This document shows, piece by piece, positions 55,501 through 63,837 of a stretch of 64,000 nucleotides of DNA. Origin of the DNA: Prorocentrum cordatum (taxonomy: Eukaryota > Sar > Dinophyceae > Prorocentrales > Prorocentraceae); contig CAUYUJ010018059.1 in NCBI GenBank assembly GCA_963575745.1, positions 1,526,588-1,590,587 on the forward strand, written 5' to 3'. The notes beneath the pieces were generated by a model. It was given only the letters and a program-made list of their open reading frames with translations, searched no databases and had not been told where the DNA came from. Both the position numbers and the translations under genes were made by a program. Position 1 is the stretch's first letter, and each line of letters begins with the position of its first letter.

Positions 55501-56330
55501 CCGAAGAATATCTCATCATATTGTTCATCTGAGAGCCTCTGGAGGAAGGCCGTGATGCCTCGTCCGTTCAACCTCCGACGACCTCGTTTACCTTTACCTT
55601 TTCCCTTGAAGCTCCTCCGTATCCTCCTCCTAACACGACGCGCTGGTTTTCGTGTGAACCTCCTCCACCTCCGTTTAGCCTGTTGTAATAACCAACACAA
55701 ATGTTCAGCGCGCTGATTGTCATTATCCATATTCATAATATCTGACCTATCTAAAGCTTCAACACCGTCTGATGATATAGTATCTGCGTCGGTGCCGGAG
55801 TCGAAATCCTCGTCTCCCAAGTAGGTGGATACACCGTCGGTTAGGGGGTTCGATTCACCCCATAGAGAACGGTGTGGTTGTGGTTTTCTAGAAGGAGGGC
55901 TGGTTGCCCAGCTTGGTTGTGATCGATCTCCTGCTAGCAGAGCAGTGGATTCTCCAGGATCGTCGGCCCATGTGCTTGGGGGCCCGTTTCCAGGCTGGGC
56001 TTCAGTGGTTAAGGTAGTGTAGAAGTTCCCACTACCAGATCCCCTTCCCCTTCCAAACACAGATCCTATATTACCAAGAGACCGTTCAGATGGGTGGCCT
56101 ATCGAACGCATCCTCTCCAGCAACTCATCATACTGTTGTTGTGTTCGGGGCATTTGGTGATTGAGTGGCTGTAAGAGTTGCATGACTCGCTGGTTGCCGA
56201 CGCCTAAGGCGCGGAACAGGGCCGTGGCTAGTAGTTGGAAGTTGGGAAGGTCAAATCCCACCGACTGTGCCTCAAGTCGGGCCATTTCGAATCGGGTGAG
56301 GGTGACATCGATTCGTTCTCCGTGAGGCAC
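52476..56330 (-). CDS. gag: Gag with CCHC knuckle and N-part of Tpt1-like domain
   Basis: 1284 codons. Residues 1-92 are a Gag core (GERIDVTLTRFEMARLEAQ, MQLLQPLNHQMPRTQQQYDE, NIGSVFGRGRG). Residues 218-300 are strongly basic (RRRIRRS, KGKGKGKRGRRR). C309-x2-C312-x4-H317-x4-C322 is a retroviral-type zinc knuckle for RNA binding. Residues 333-340 are encoded by a spliced-leader-like sequence. Residues 340-1215 are mostly Pro/Glu/Ala-rich and probably disordered. Residues 1229-1278 (LSKALSRICRHAP, DDHDGWVNLVELV) match the start of Tpt1/KptA phosphotransferases. The frame stops there and continues, shifted +1, in the next open frame. Confidence 0.75.
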   Translation of the reverse strand: MPHGERIDVTLTRFEMARLEAQSVGFDLPNFQLLATALFRALGVGNQRVMQLLQPLNHQMPRTQQQYDELLERMRSIGHPSERSLGNIGSVFGRGRGSGSGNFYTTLTTEAQPGNGPPSTWADDPGESTALLAGDRSQPSWATSPPSRKPQPHRSLWGESNPLTDGVSTYLGDEDFDSGTDADTISSDGVEALDRSDIMNMDNDNQRAEHLCWLLQQAKRRWRRFTRKPARRVRRRIRRSFKGKGKGKRGRRRLNGRGITAFLQRLSDEQYDEIFFGGKGRGKGRRETSGKGKGRRGNPRGRDGQVLKCHECDSTDHLVRDCPTKENGKGRSTEVHFGSSEPFIEYLSLQDFEAMEQIFYIWVSCMDNVDELEAYGHGLYAYYLEYVRRFVIGNNELTPVDHGTLGNQPLSFFDWMFGNPGNIMAYESSGEDITVEASPSEVERNLQPPPELPPGNRPTYPQTNEELIDIEPQAFVQAFIAGEPEIPCAPPGSLAPGEHGPRALLQTLMRMHEILIIAYPESQESIEAGIMMLQDTDACDDSELALAALALIDSVHPEDVQRRVIYSRGRWRDALERAIAMRGQALSPPGWGLQAVGLWPRNTAMRNIAGQPVLGNEPEPTTVPPTPGQPSEAQTPAMQGNLPVPAAPMAIIIGSSTSEEEEGDGCGLCEDEATILMMEVNGEVEVDFDPDEPEAPSPSTQAPFAPSSSQQGNLPHVADPPGIAQEPPQAPPPATTQAASAASSDENAGRSRPHPRVRGEPHPQARLPREWRQAGPKERALRRGGQLLPYNDPRRLKGERLAFGKGNPAYRDAEGKAIRGGYQLATNIRRPEIEEVRAQLRHIIAARKQYRPQAACGPCSEPFQNHRPGCPVGNNDGLSPNRGKTPHEEGHPPLIPMTQDEIAEVNRRLGILGHLDPKQEEEKSTPVPRGGLVPMTQEEKDALFSLPGARGNSPSVSSQPQQPELTSKDEQKAQRVAEDEERMRIADERAREATRKMLEDSNKIYMKGARNPPPPLLSKAKSETPAPKSSSEVKPKARSQDPGPDVQMEAPRSATPRQPIGATPTQASEPKQQPQDPAEARIRPLSRSNSIAKRAAAFERTGHAPAPASPVAARSKRSDEGAMSRGTWAPTIRGSASRGSPRGNPPGAAAAASSSSGAAASSATEAPMRGNPPVDQLRHPGDTSFTSGTPSVIRDRLALRKLPPIRSVDEAFMKKCRQANILPTSNHTLKQLSKALSRICRHAPDKPHNPVWDLASFDDHDGWVNLVELVNDYPWNRKIETRRV
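55312..55333 (-). other. Spliced-leader-like sequence inside gag
   Basis: On the minus strand this reads CCGAAGT then CCATTTTGGCTCAAG. The last 15 nt are identical to the 3' 15 nt of the dinoflagellate spliced leader as I remember it, and the CCG-AG before it resembles the leader's CCGTAG. It lies directly after the zinc knuckle and is read as TEVHFGSS. It may mark where cDNA of a trans-spliced host mRNA joined the element, or be a coincidence. Confidence 0.5.
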
Positions 56331-57087
56331 GTGGAAATCGATGAGTTAGTTGTGTGCCGGAAGTGAGCTGGCGCTTATCTTCCAGGCGTTCGAACTTCAT
56401 GCTTAGGAGGAACATGATGTAGGTCACTGGGTCGGTGTGGACCCCATCGATGTCAGCACCATAATTTATAATGTCAGGCGGTACCCTCATGGCGAGTGTC
56501 CTCGCTAGGCCACCCAGGCCGCGTTGTATGGCGGCCGCTTGGGCCTGTGGCGTCATACGTCCGCTTGTGACGTTGAGCCATGCGTTGACCTCATAAACGT
56601 AGTCGCGGAAAGGCACGTTGCTTTGAGGGTCCCAATATGGGCCATGTGTTTGCCCATCGGTGCTGTTGTCTCCACGACGCATGTGTCCGATTGCTGCCCC
56701 CAGCGCGAACCATATGATAGCGAAGATAACCAGCCCAAGGCTGTGTAGATAGGGGTGGTTATGAGGCGCGTTGCCGCGCTGGGGTAGCGCCTTGTCGAGT
56801 CTTCGAGGCGCTCTATCTGGCGGATCTCTCCGCCCATGCTTCAGGTATTGCGCTTTTGGCTCGTTGCCGAGCGGTTGGTAGTAGCGCAATGATGAAACGC
56901 ATATGGTACCAATGTCGTTGTCTAGACGTCGTACCTCTCGTGTCGCTTCTTGCTCTTGGATAGATCCTCGTAAACGTACTGGGAGTGATAGCGCAGGGTG
57001 GTAGGTGGTCACGAAGATCGTGCCGAAGAGTATGAGGCTAAGAAGAGCAAGAGCTGACCACACGAGTGCGGCCAGCTCCGCAACCAA
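56272..57087 (-). CDS. Gag N-terminal region with two membrane helices
   Basis: This frame opens exactly at the LTR/PBS edge (first codon TTG; no ATG is forced) and runs 271 codons. It has two hydrophobic helices, residues about 5-29 (ALVWSALALLSLILFGTIFV) and about 116-134 (LGLVIFAIIWFALGAAIGHM), separated by a charged loop. The following part (residues about 155-240) reads like the start of a copia Gag core. It leaves the Gag frame at about 56345 by a +1 shift. Membrane helices ahead of Gag are unusual; possible roles are membrane anchoring of particles or an unrelated captured exon. Confidence 0.6.
   Translation of the reverse strand: MVAELAALVWSALALLSLILFGTIFVTTYHPALSLPVRLRGSIQEQEATREVRRLDNDIGTICVSSLRYYQPLGNEPKAQYLKHGRRDPPDRAPRRLDKALPQRGNAPHNHPYLHSLGLVIFAIIWFALGAAIGHMRRGDNSTDGQTHGPYWDPQSNVPFRDYVYEVNAWLNVTSGRMTPQAQAAAIQRGLGGLARTLAMRVPPDIINYGADIDGVHTDPVTYIMFLLSMKFERLEDKRQLTSGTQLTHRFPRASRRTNRCHPHPIRNGPT
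57070..57086 (-). promoter_or_regulatory. Candidate primer-binding site
   Basis: Directly after the 5' LTR the sense strand reads TGGTTGCGGAGCTGG. Starting with TGG at the LTR edge is what a site complementary to a tRNA 3' end (CCA) should look like. The tRNA is not identified. Confidence 0.5.
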
Positions 57088-57356
57088 GTCGAAAGTGAGC
57101 CTGGTAACTCAAATAGCATCCGTTCCCATGGGAATCGAATGGCAGATCGCGTCCATTACCCTGCTGGGGTGGTTCAGTATGGGGAATGAATGGACTGGTA
57201 TGATAGGAAAAGATCGATGTATTGTCTTTCCAGCACATAACGAACACTAAGGTAAGTGTCCGGGCAAATAGGGCGCGCGTGCCTTGAGCGCAAGGCAACG
57301 GCGCGCGAGCTATGCTCCCGATACTATAACATCACCCAAAGAGCTACCCTTAAAGT
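57087..57356 (-). repeat. 5' LTR of the retroelement (intact, 270 bp)
   Basis: In sense it starts ACTTTAAGGGTAGC and ends CACTTTCGACT, without the usual TG...CA ends. It contains a strong stem-loop at 57273-57306 (GCGCGC and GCCTTG arms). It also preserves the uninterrupted TA site (GGACTGG-TA-TGATAGG) that is occupied in the 3' LTR. Confidence 0.88.
57273..57306. repeat. LTR stem-loop
   Basis: GCGCGC (57273-57278) pairs with 57301-57306, and GCCTTG (57281-57286) pairs with CAAGGC (57291-57296) around a 4-nt loop. The same structure is near 41604-41641 and 23786-23823 in the other LTR copies. It may lie in the transcribed R region. Confidence 0.5.
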
Positions 57357-58440
57357 CGAACGACCTACCCGGAAACAATCGGCTTGAACCCTGCGACCCG
57401 CTCTACTCGTCACGTGGCAACGCCTGGGGAGCGAAGTACAATCGTCACGTTCTACCCTTTACGTGGAATCGCAGTGAACAAGAAAAAAAAAACACAAAAA
57501 ACATCAACTCGACATATCATTGACGTGGCAGCGCAGGGAAACGGAAAAGATACTGTTCTGCTCCACTCGTTTGGTACATTCAGGAGACGTGGCCCCGAGG
57601 GGTGGAACATGCACGTCCATGGCCCCGTGCGCAACACGGCGCACGCCTGCAAGCGGCCTAGATTTATTCCTGCGGGTCGAAACTATCGTACCATCGGCGT
57701 CCTCTGTCGAGCAAGAGGTCGTGGTCTGTCGGGGGAGGAGGTAGAGGGAGCGGAGGAAGCAAGGCGGAACGGACGGAGGGGGGAGCGCGAAAGCCGGGCC
57801 TCGCTGGCGCGTGCACTGTGTGATCGCACGCAATGTGGGTGGCGAGGAACCGGCCTTCCTGGAACGCCCGCGCCCAGTGCAAGTGAAGACGTGCCTCGCT
57901 CACGAGCTGCGCATTACATTGGGTGCTACCTCTGACCCTGTCTAAGCAGCGAACTAATGCCAAGCACTTTGGCGCTCTAAGTGGGCGTAACCCTTGATGG
58001 AGGAGCACGAAGAGGGAAAGATAACATGGGGGGAATCAATAACTGCTACTGTATTCGTGTTACGCAGGCGGCGACTGGGAAGCTAACTGCTAGGAGGTAA
58101 GCTCGCGCGGGAGCGGTGACGCGTGGCACCTCTGCTGGTCTTCGCTCCCCTTCCATCGCTTGATTCGAATCGCTCCTTCCTTCCCCTACACATTGGCCTG
58201 CGCGCGAAAGCTGGGCCTCGCTGGCGCGCGCAATGCTGGATCGCACGCAGTGTGGGTGGCAAAGATCGGAGCAGCAGGCCGGTTTGATACTGTGGCTTGG
58301 TACTGCCCCGCAGATTCTGCTGGGGCGACGATCGGAAGCGGCACCACCGGAACGCAAGGAAAAGCTCTCACGCCGACGGCTCAAACTGCATTGTCCAAAC
58401 GCGAATGCCATTTCGTTTCCAAGTCAATCCTGGGTCTGGA
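57357..58440. other. No gene recognised; two copies of a ~55-bp direct repeat
   Basis: GCGAAAGCYGGGCCTCGCTG...CGCACGCARTGTGGGTGGC occurs at 57789-57843 and 58204-58260. Open frames on both strands lack domains. The first bases include the retroelement's target duplication (57357-57361). Confidence 0.4.
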
Positions 58441-58990
58441 CGGGGGGCCCGCGATGTGTCAGAGAGCGTCCTTCGTGGTCCAAGTTGGCTTCAAGAGGGC
58501 CCTCGATAGCCTAATATGGTCTCCACGATGGCCCAAGATGCCTCAAAATTGCCTGGGATTGCCTCCGACATGCCTCCAAGAGGCCTCAAGACGGTTCCAA
58601 GTGCACGCGAGCCTTCCAGGGCAAACACAAGAGGCCAATTTTTGTTTAACAGCCAATGGAAAAGTCATGCTATTGTTCTGCATTGTCGCACGTTCGCTTC
58701 CCATGTGCTTTTTGAGGCCTCAAGATGGCCCAAGGGAGTTCCAGGAGGGGCCCAAGAGGGCCCCAAGACGACCGCAAGAGCGCTCCAAGAGCGGCCCAAG
58801 AGCGGCCTGTCTGAGCTTCTGAGGGGGGTCTGAATTGAGGGGGCCATTCTTTTTGAGCCATGGGGCCCAAGACGGCCCCAAGAGGCCACCCAAATCTCCC
58901 AAAGAGCCCCAAGAGGGCCTCAAGAGTACCCCAAGAGGACCCCAAAAGAGCCCCAAAATGGCTCCAAGAACCTTCAAAGAACCTCTCATA
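58441..58990. repeat. CCAAGAGGCC repeat island
   Basis: Sparse CCAAGATGGC/CCAAGAGGGCC units with one AT-richer spacer near 58620-58720. Same family as at 16080. Confidence 0.6.
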
Positions 58991-60339
58991 GCAACAACTC
59001 AACTCGCCTGGGCATCGTTTCTTGATGGGCTGGTGGGGATACGCCGGGCGCCTGGGCCCTCCCTGGCGTGCGGGGCGCGCCAGGGGAGGCGCCAGAGGCG
59101 CCTCCAGAGTGCCCTGGCGCCGATCCGAGGAAGCCGCGCGGACCTCCCAGTTGATATGCTTCTGTCGTTGCCTGTTCCCCGAGATGAGCACAAGGCCACA
59201 CGCGGGCACGGGCGCGCCCATGGCTGGTCGTGGCTGCAACTGCACGGCAGGTTCGGGTCGTGCCGACTTCCGCGTATTGGCCTCTGACACCACAGGCATC
59301 GTTCAATCTCGAACGATCGGCTGGGTCCGACTCGTCAGATCGCTCCACATCCACCGCTTCTGGGCCGCCAGCTGCGTTCCAGGCTGGACGCGACCGTGGC
59401 GTGGCCGCCGCCGGTCGACACGACACGCGCCTACCGTACGCCGTGCTCCCCGAAGCCACGACGTCCGACAATCCTCTGGGGACGCGTGGCCCGAGGCCGG
59501 AACGCCTTGCCCGCGGACCCGCCCGCGGACCCGCCGGCGCGCCTGCGGACGCTCAGCGCCCGCACGGAGGGATGCGGGAAGGCGGGGACGCTGGCACGGG
59601 AACTCGGCCTCGCTCGGTGCCTGCCCGAACAGTGGCTGGGCTCCAGAACCGCCCAAAGTGGCCCGGCGAAGACCCACGCATCGGCGCATCGCGTCCTCAC
59701 TTTTCGCCGCCATCCTATTGCGCTCTGACGCGTTGTTCTCGCATCCTCCTTTTCGTCCTCGTCGCCGCCGTCCTCCCCCCTCTCCGGTCGCTCTTTCGGT
59801 CCGCAGCCTCCGTCCTCCTTCTACCCCCACCGATGGAAAGACTCGCCCGGCAGGCGATCTCTCCACCCTCCCTCGCGAACGTCGAATGCCCTGCCTCCTT
59901 GCCTCTCCTGCCGTCCCCTCCCTCCGTCTTCACATCGTCTCGGTCTTCCCCCGTTTGCTCTCCCCGCTCTTCTGAGGTGTGTCCTTCTCTGGGTCATGCT
60001 TGACGTGCCGTCGCTCTCCCCTCCAGGCCACATCCTTTGTTGTGGCGGTGCCCCATACGAGTTCAGTGGGGCGTGCGACGCGTAGGAACCCAATGCTAAT
60101 TTCTAGGAGAAAGATGCTTTCCTTGCGAGGCCATGACCCGTTCGGACGAGCCCATCGATCTTGACAGTTGATGATTCGCACGGAATGGGTATCTGACCAC
60201 GTAATTGCACAGTGTATCGGACACAACGTCACCCCTTTCTACTACGAGGGCAGGGAGCGGCGTTGACTCGCCGCAGGCGTCTTCGATCCGCCGCCCCCTG
60301 TCAAATCATCGCAGGGGTGCCTGGACTGCTGGATCGTTT
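58991..60339. other. No gene recognised (GC-rich)
   Basis: Includes a GGCGCCAGAGGCGCC-type palindromic stretch near 59080-59130 and C/T-rich stretches near 59750-59950. Long frames on both strands overlap each other and show only compositional bias. Confidence 0.4.
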
Positions 60340-61685
60340 CGGCTTTGGTTTTGGATCTTTGTCCCAAAGAACTCCCCCTGGGGCTTCGCCCCGTCCCGCT
60401 GGTCACCCGAAAAGGAGCACAGTTCCCCAATGTTTCGTTCAAGATGGCCCACGATGGCCTCCAAGACGGCCACGTCGGCCCAAGATGGCCTCCGAGATGG
60501 TCCAAGATGGCTTCCAAGTCCGCCCAAGATGGTCCAAGAAGGCCTCCAAGACGGCCAAAGAGAGTCCATGATACCTCCACGTTCGCCCAAGAGGCCTCCA
60601 AGACGGCCCAAGACGACCCAAGAGGTCCCAAGATGTCCTCGAGGAGGGCCCGAATATGCCAAAATTAATAATTTTCCAAAGGATTTTGAAGGAATTGGAG
60701 ATTCGCTTCTTCTCGGCATTCCGACTCCGTTTTGTCGCTCAAGATGGCCCACGATGGCTTCCAAGACGGCCACGTTGGCCCAAGATGGCCTCCGAAATGG
60801 TCCAAGATGGCTTCCAAGTCCGCCCAAGATGGTCCAAGACGGCCTCCAATACGGCCCAAGAGAGTCCAAGATACCTCCACGTTCGCCCAAGAGTCCTCCA
60901 AGACGACCCAAGACGACCCAAGAGGTCCTCAAGGAGGGCCCGAAGAGACAAACATTATTGATTTCCCGTAGATTTTGAGATTCGCTTCTTCTCGGCATTC
61001 CGACGGCTCAAGACGGCCCAAGAGGCCCTCAAGATTGCCCCAAAATCGCCCGAGAGGCCTCCAAGATGGCCCCCATGACGGCCCAAGAGGCCTCCAAGAC
61101 GCCCAAGATGGCCTCTAAGACTGCCCTGGAGCACCCCAAGAGGGCCCCAAACTGGCTCAGAAAGGCCCCCCCAACGGCTTCCGACGGCGTCAGACGGGCC
61201 AGGAGCCCACCAAGACGGCCGAAGATGGCCCAAAAATGGCCCAAGAGGGCTACCACGAGAACCCCAAAAGGCACCATCGTTTTAGTCCAACCGTAAAACT
61301 TGAATGTTCTACATTTACACCTTTTTCGTCTTGGCAGTGTCCACTACGGCCCAAAGAACCCCCAAGAGCGTCCTCAGACGGCCCAAGAGGCCCCCAAGAG
61401 GGCACCAAACCTGCTCAATAGAGCCCCAAGAAGGCCCTAGAGGGGCCCAAGACAGCCCCCAAGACGGCCAAGGATGGCCCCAAAAGTGGCAATACGAATG
61501 TACATCTTTATAGTCTTTCCCGCCGTCATGGCTCCAAGAGCCCCCCAGTGATTCCTGGGGCGCCACCAAGAGGCGCCAAGAGGCTGCCCAGAGGCACCCA
61601 AGAGGCCACCGAGAGGCCCCCCAACGCCAACCAGATGCCTTCCAAAACCCTCGAAGATGCCCCTGAGAGCAGTCTAGGAGACCTT
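60340..61685. repeat. CCAAGAYGGCC repeat island with duplicated ~300-bp unit
   Basis: The block 60437-60730 is repeated at 60740-61010. Each copy is an array of CCAAGATGG/CCAAGACGG units followed by an AT-richer spacer with GATTCGCTTCTTCTCGGCAT. Head and tail motifs (CTCCCCCTGGGGC near 60370 and CACCACGAGAACCCCAAAAG near 61250) match those in the 16.1-kb island. Confidence 0.7.
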
Positions 61686-62554
61686 CATATGTACCCCCGA
61701 GGCTCCTGACCCCACAGGCTAGGCACGGTGGCACGACCCTTGACGAATTTACTGTTACGAGGGTCGTCGGAATGGCGTAAGCATCTTGAACAATCGATAG
61801 GGCGGGTAGGATGACGGATGAGGGATTGGACCTAGTTCGCACTGCCTGCGGCGAGAGAAGTTGCCTCAGTTGTGTATCTCCTGCCGTTGCTAGCAAATAA
61901 AATTCCCGACGAACAAACTCAGAACAAAATGCAAAAAGCATGGACTGGACGCAACAGACTGTAACCAACGCGGCTTGCATAATGATGCGGAATCCCAGGG
62001 TTAAGGAAAACATCACGTGGGATGGGGCCAAAACAAACATAGTGCTCCCGGCACGCCGTCTTCAGAACCACATATTGCGCCCAGTGCCTCTCGCCTCAAC
62101 TCCCTCCTCGTGCTCACGGAAGTGGCGTTTCCCTTAGTGGTCGCGGCACGCACAGCATCGAACGCAGAGTCGCCACCCGAAAAAGATCGATGAATCCTGC
62201 TGCTGGCTCCAAACTTGTTGTGCCGGATGTGCAAGAGATGGGCGGTTCCTGGCCACAAAAAAAGATCCCGAACAACTGAATGTATGGTATCTTCGGGTGG
62301 AGATCCAACGTGCGCCAATGTTCAACAACTCTTCCGTGCACGATGCTGGCTGGGCATTTCGCAATTCGCGTCCATCTCGATTTATTCAGTCATTCCCCAA
62401 CGGCGGCAGGCCCGAGCCTCGTTGAAGGCGCGCGACTGGGCGATGCCCTCCTTACTCAAGGGGTGGTCGAAACCCGCAAGGCCCGATATGTCCATCTCGT
62501 GTTGCGCCTGGGGTCGCTTTGGAAGTGGAGCTGGGGGGATGGATGGAAGGAGGA
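61686..62554. other. No gene recognised
   Basis: Unique, more balanced sequence. No frame, RNA or repeat recognised with any confidence. Confidence 0.35.
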
Positions 62555-62640
62555 GGCGGATGGAGGAGGAGGACATGACATGGGGACAGGAGAAGGAGGC
62601 GGAGGAGGAAGAAGAAGAAGAGGAGGAGGAGGAGGAGGTG
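62555..62640. repeat. GGA/GAA microsatellite
   Basis: Purine-rich run of GGAGGA, GAAGAA and GAGGAGG. Confidence 0.75.
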
Positions 62641-63340
62641 CACGAGAGGCAGAACGAGGGGCAGGATGAGGTGGAAGCAGTGGAGGGTGGGAGGAGGAAT
62701 ACGGGGGTAGGCGGCAGAGGGTGCAAGGCACGAGGGCTCGAGCGAAGACAGCTTACGTCAGCTGGCTGACGCTCTGGCAAAGGAATCGTAAAGAACCGGG
62801 CCCCCTGCTGGTTTCATATGCGCATGGGCGCACGAGGGGCGCTGACACAAAACAGCAAGGAACGAAGTGGGACATAGGAACGCCGCTGGAAAAACTTATC
62901 TAGCAACAAAGCGTGCGAAACGAGCATCTCACCCAAAACTGTACCAAGACCCTGCGCACGCACAAGCATAACGCACCCCACCAGATATAACGCCAAAGCC
63001 CCCGCCAAAAAAGATTACCCCCTGGGGCCCCCGGGCAACCGCTGGGAGGGAGGTGCCCCTCCGCGTGCCCCGCTGGGCACAGCCACCTTGCTGAAGTTCA
63101 ACTACCATGAAGGTCCATTTGCATGACGAAGAGAAACAGGTTCTGCGCGACATGGCACGGCGACCTGACGCGGTGGCTTACGCGGGCCGCCAGCGCGGCA
63201 CGCCATACTGGAGAGACGAGGGCGCTTGCGCGCCGTCGCACGCGGGCAGCTTACGCGCCAGTGCCGAGGAGGGCGACTCAGTCGTTCTGCGTCGCCCATT
63301 CGAGAAACCTCTGGTGAGAACGCGCCGCTTCCCCCGCCCC
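62641..63340. other. No gene recognised
   Basis: Mixed sequence between two GGA tracts. No convincing coding frame. Confidence 0.35.
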
Positions 63341-63495
63341 CCAGCAGCAGAGGAGGAGGAGGAGGAGGAGGAGGGAGGAGGAGGAGGAGGAGAGGAGGAG
63401 GGAGGAGGAGGAGGAGGAGGAGGAGGAGGAGGAGGAGGAGGGAGGAGGAGGAGGAGGCGGAGGAGGAGGAGGAGGCGGAGGAGGAGGAGGAGCAC
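63341..63495. repeat. GGA microsatellite
   Basis: About 150 bp of GGA/GAG with occasional GCG. It produces Glu-, Gly- and Pro-rich frames on both strands. Confidence 0.85.
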
Positions 63496-63726
63496 CCGCC
63501 CACCGCGCCTCCCCCGCCCTCGCCCCGCCTGTCCTGGCTGGGCAGCGGGCGCCTGCACTCGCGCAAGTGCCGCCTCTTGCCAGGGGCGCGAGGCGAGGCC
63601 GCGCACTGGCCCGCCAGGCCCCTGCCACACCAGACTCTGGGTTCGCAGAGGATGGTGCCGTCAAATACGAAACCGATGTTGCATCACAGCAGCAATTCGG
63701 CCCCTGACTTTCGTCCTGGGCTCGGT

Positions 63727-63837
63727 TTAGTGAAGTGATGAATTTCGGGGTCCTTACTTGGGAAAAAACATCACTTCACTAATCTGGGGCCCCTGGGGCC
63801 TCAGTGGGCCCCGGGGCCCAAAATTAGTGAAGTGATG
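63727..63837. repeat. Three copies of TTAGTGAAGTGATG, middle one inverted
   Basis: Perfect 14-mers at 63727-63740 (plus), 63769-63782 (inverted) and 63824-63837 (plus). The first and third share a further TTTCGGG-like extension. The middle copy can pair with either neighbour, giving two alternative hairpins. GGGGCCC-type palindromes lie between the second and third. Confidence 0.7.

Larger units (their letters stand above)
50103..56872 (-). repeat. GNRA mini-hairpins, 5' half of retroelement (23)
   Basis: Starts: 50103, 50184, 50676, 50908, 51109, 51412, 51673, 52209, 52814, 52895, 53471, 53673, 53904, 54188, 54404, 54479, 54959, 55106, 55433, 55899, 55982, 56766, 56859. Loop GCAA at 50908, 53904, 54479, 55899, 56766 and 56859; GAGA at 52209; CAAAA at 53673; GAAA elsewhere. 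53904 has a 7-bp stem with one mismatch. 50103 and 55982 use a sense G-U pair. 51412 and 54959 carry one A-C or C-A mismatch. 52209 is read AGRPA and 55899 SWATS. A GACA-loop relic is at 56492-56505. Confidence 0.88.
39002..57356 (-). mobile_element. Large Ty1/copia-type LTR retroelement with accessory domains
   Basis: LTRs at 57087-57356 (5') and 39002-41698 (3', split by a nested element) are flanked by a 5-bp target duplication, CGAAC on the plus strand at 38997-39001 and 57357-57361. The length without the nested element is about 15.9 kb, roughly three times a typical copia element. Domain order integrase-RT-RNase H is the Ty1/copia order. Extra modules are two membrane helices, a Tpt1/KptA-like domain, a RING-H2 finger, a methyltransferase-like domain and C2HC fingers. 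LTR divergence is about 4-5% by eye. Stops and shifts make it non-functional as read. Confidence 0.92.

Noticed and set aside
55835-55862. tRNA T-arm-like GGGGGTTCGATTCACCCC
   Set aside because: It lies within the Gag reading frame and no acceptor, D or anticodon stems can be formed around it.
57384-60003. Several 150-320-codon frames in the right unique region
   Set aside because: Overlapping frames on both strands, Arg/Pro/Ala-rich, with no motifs.
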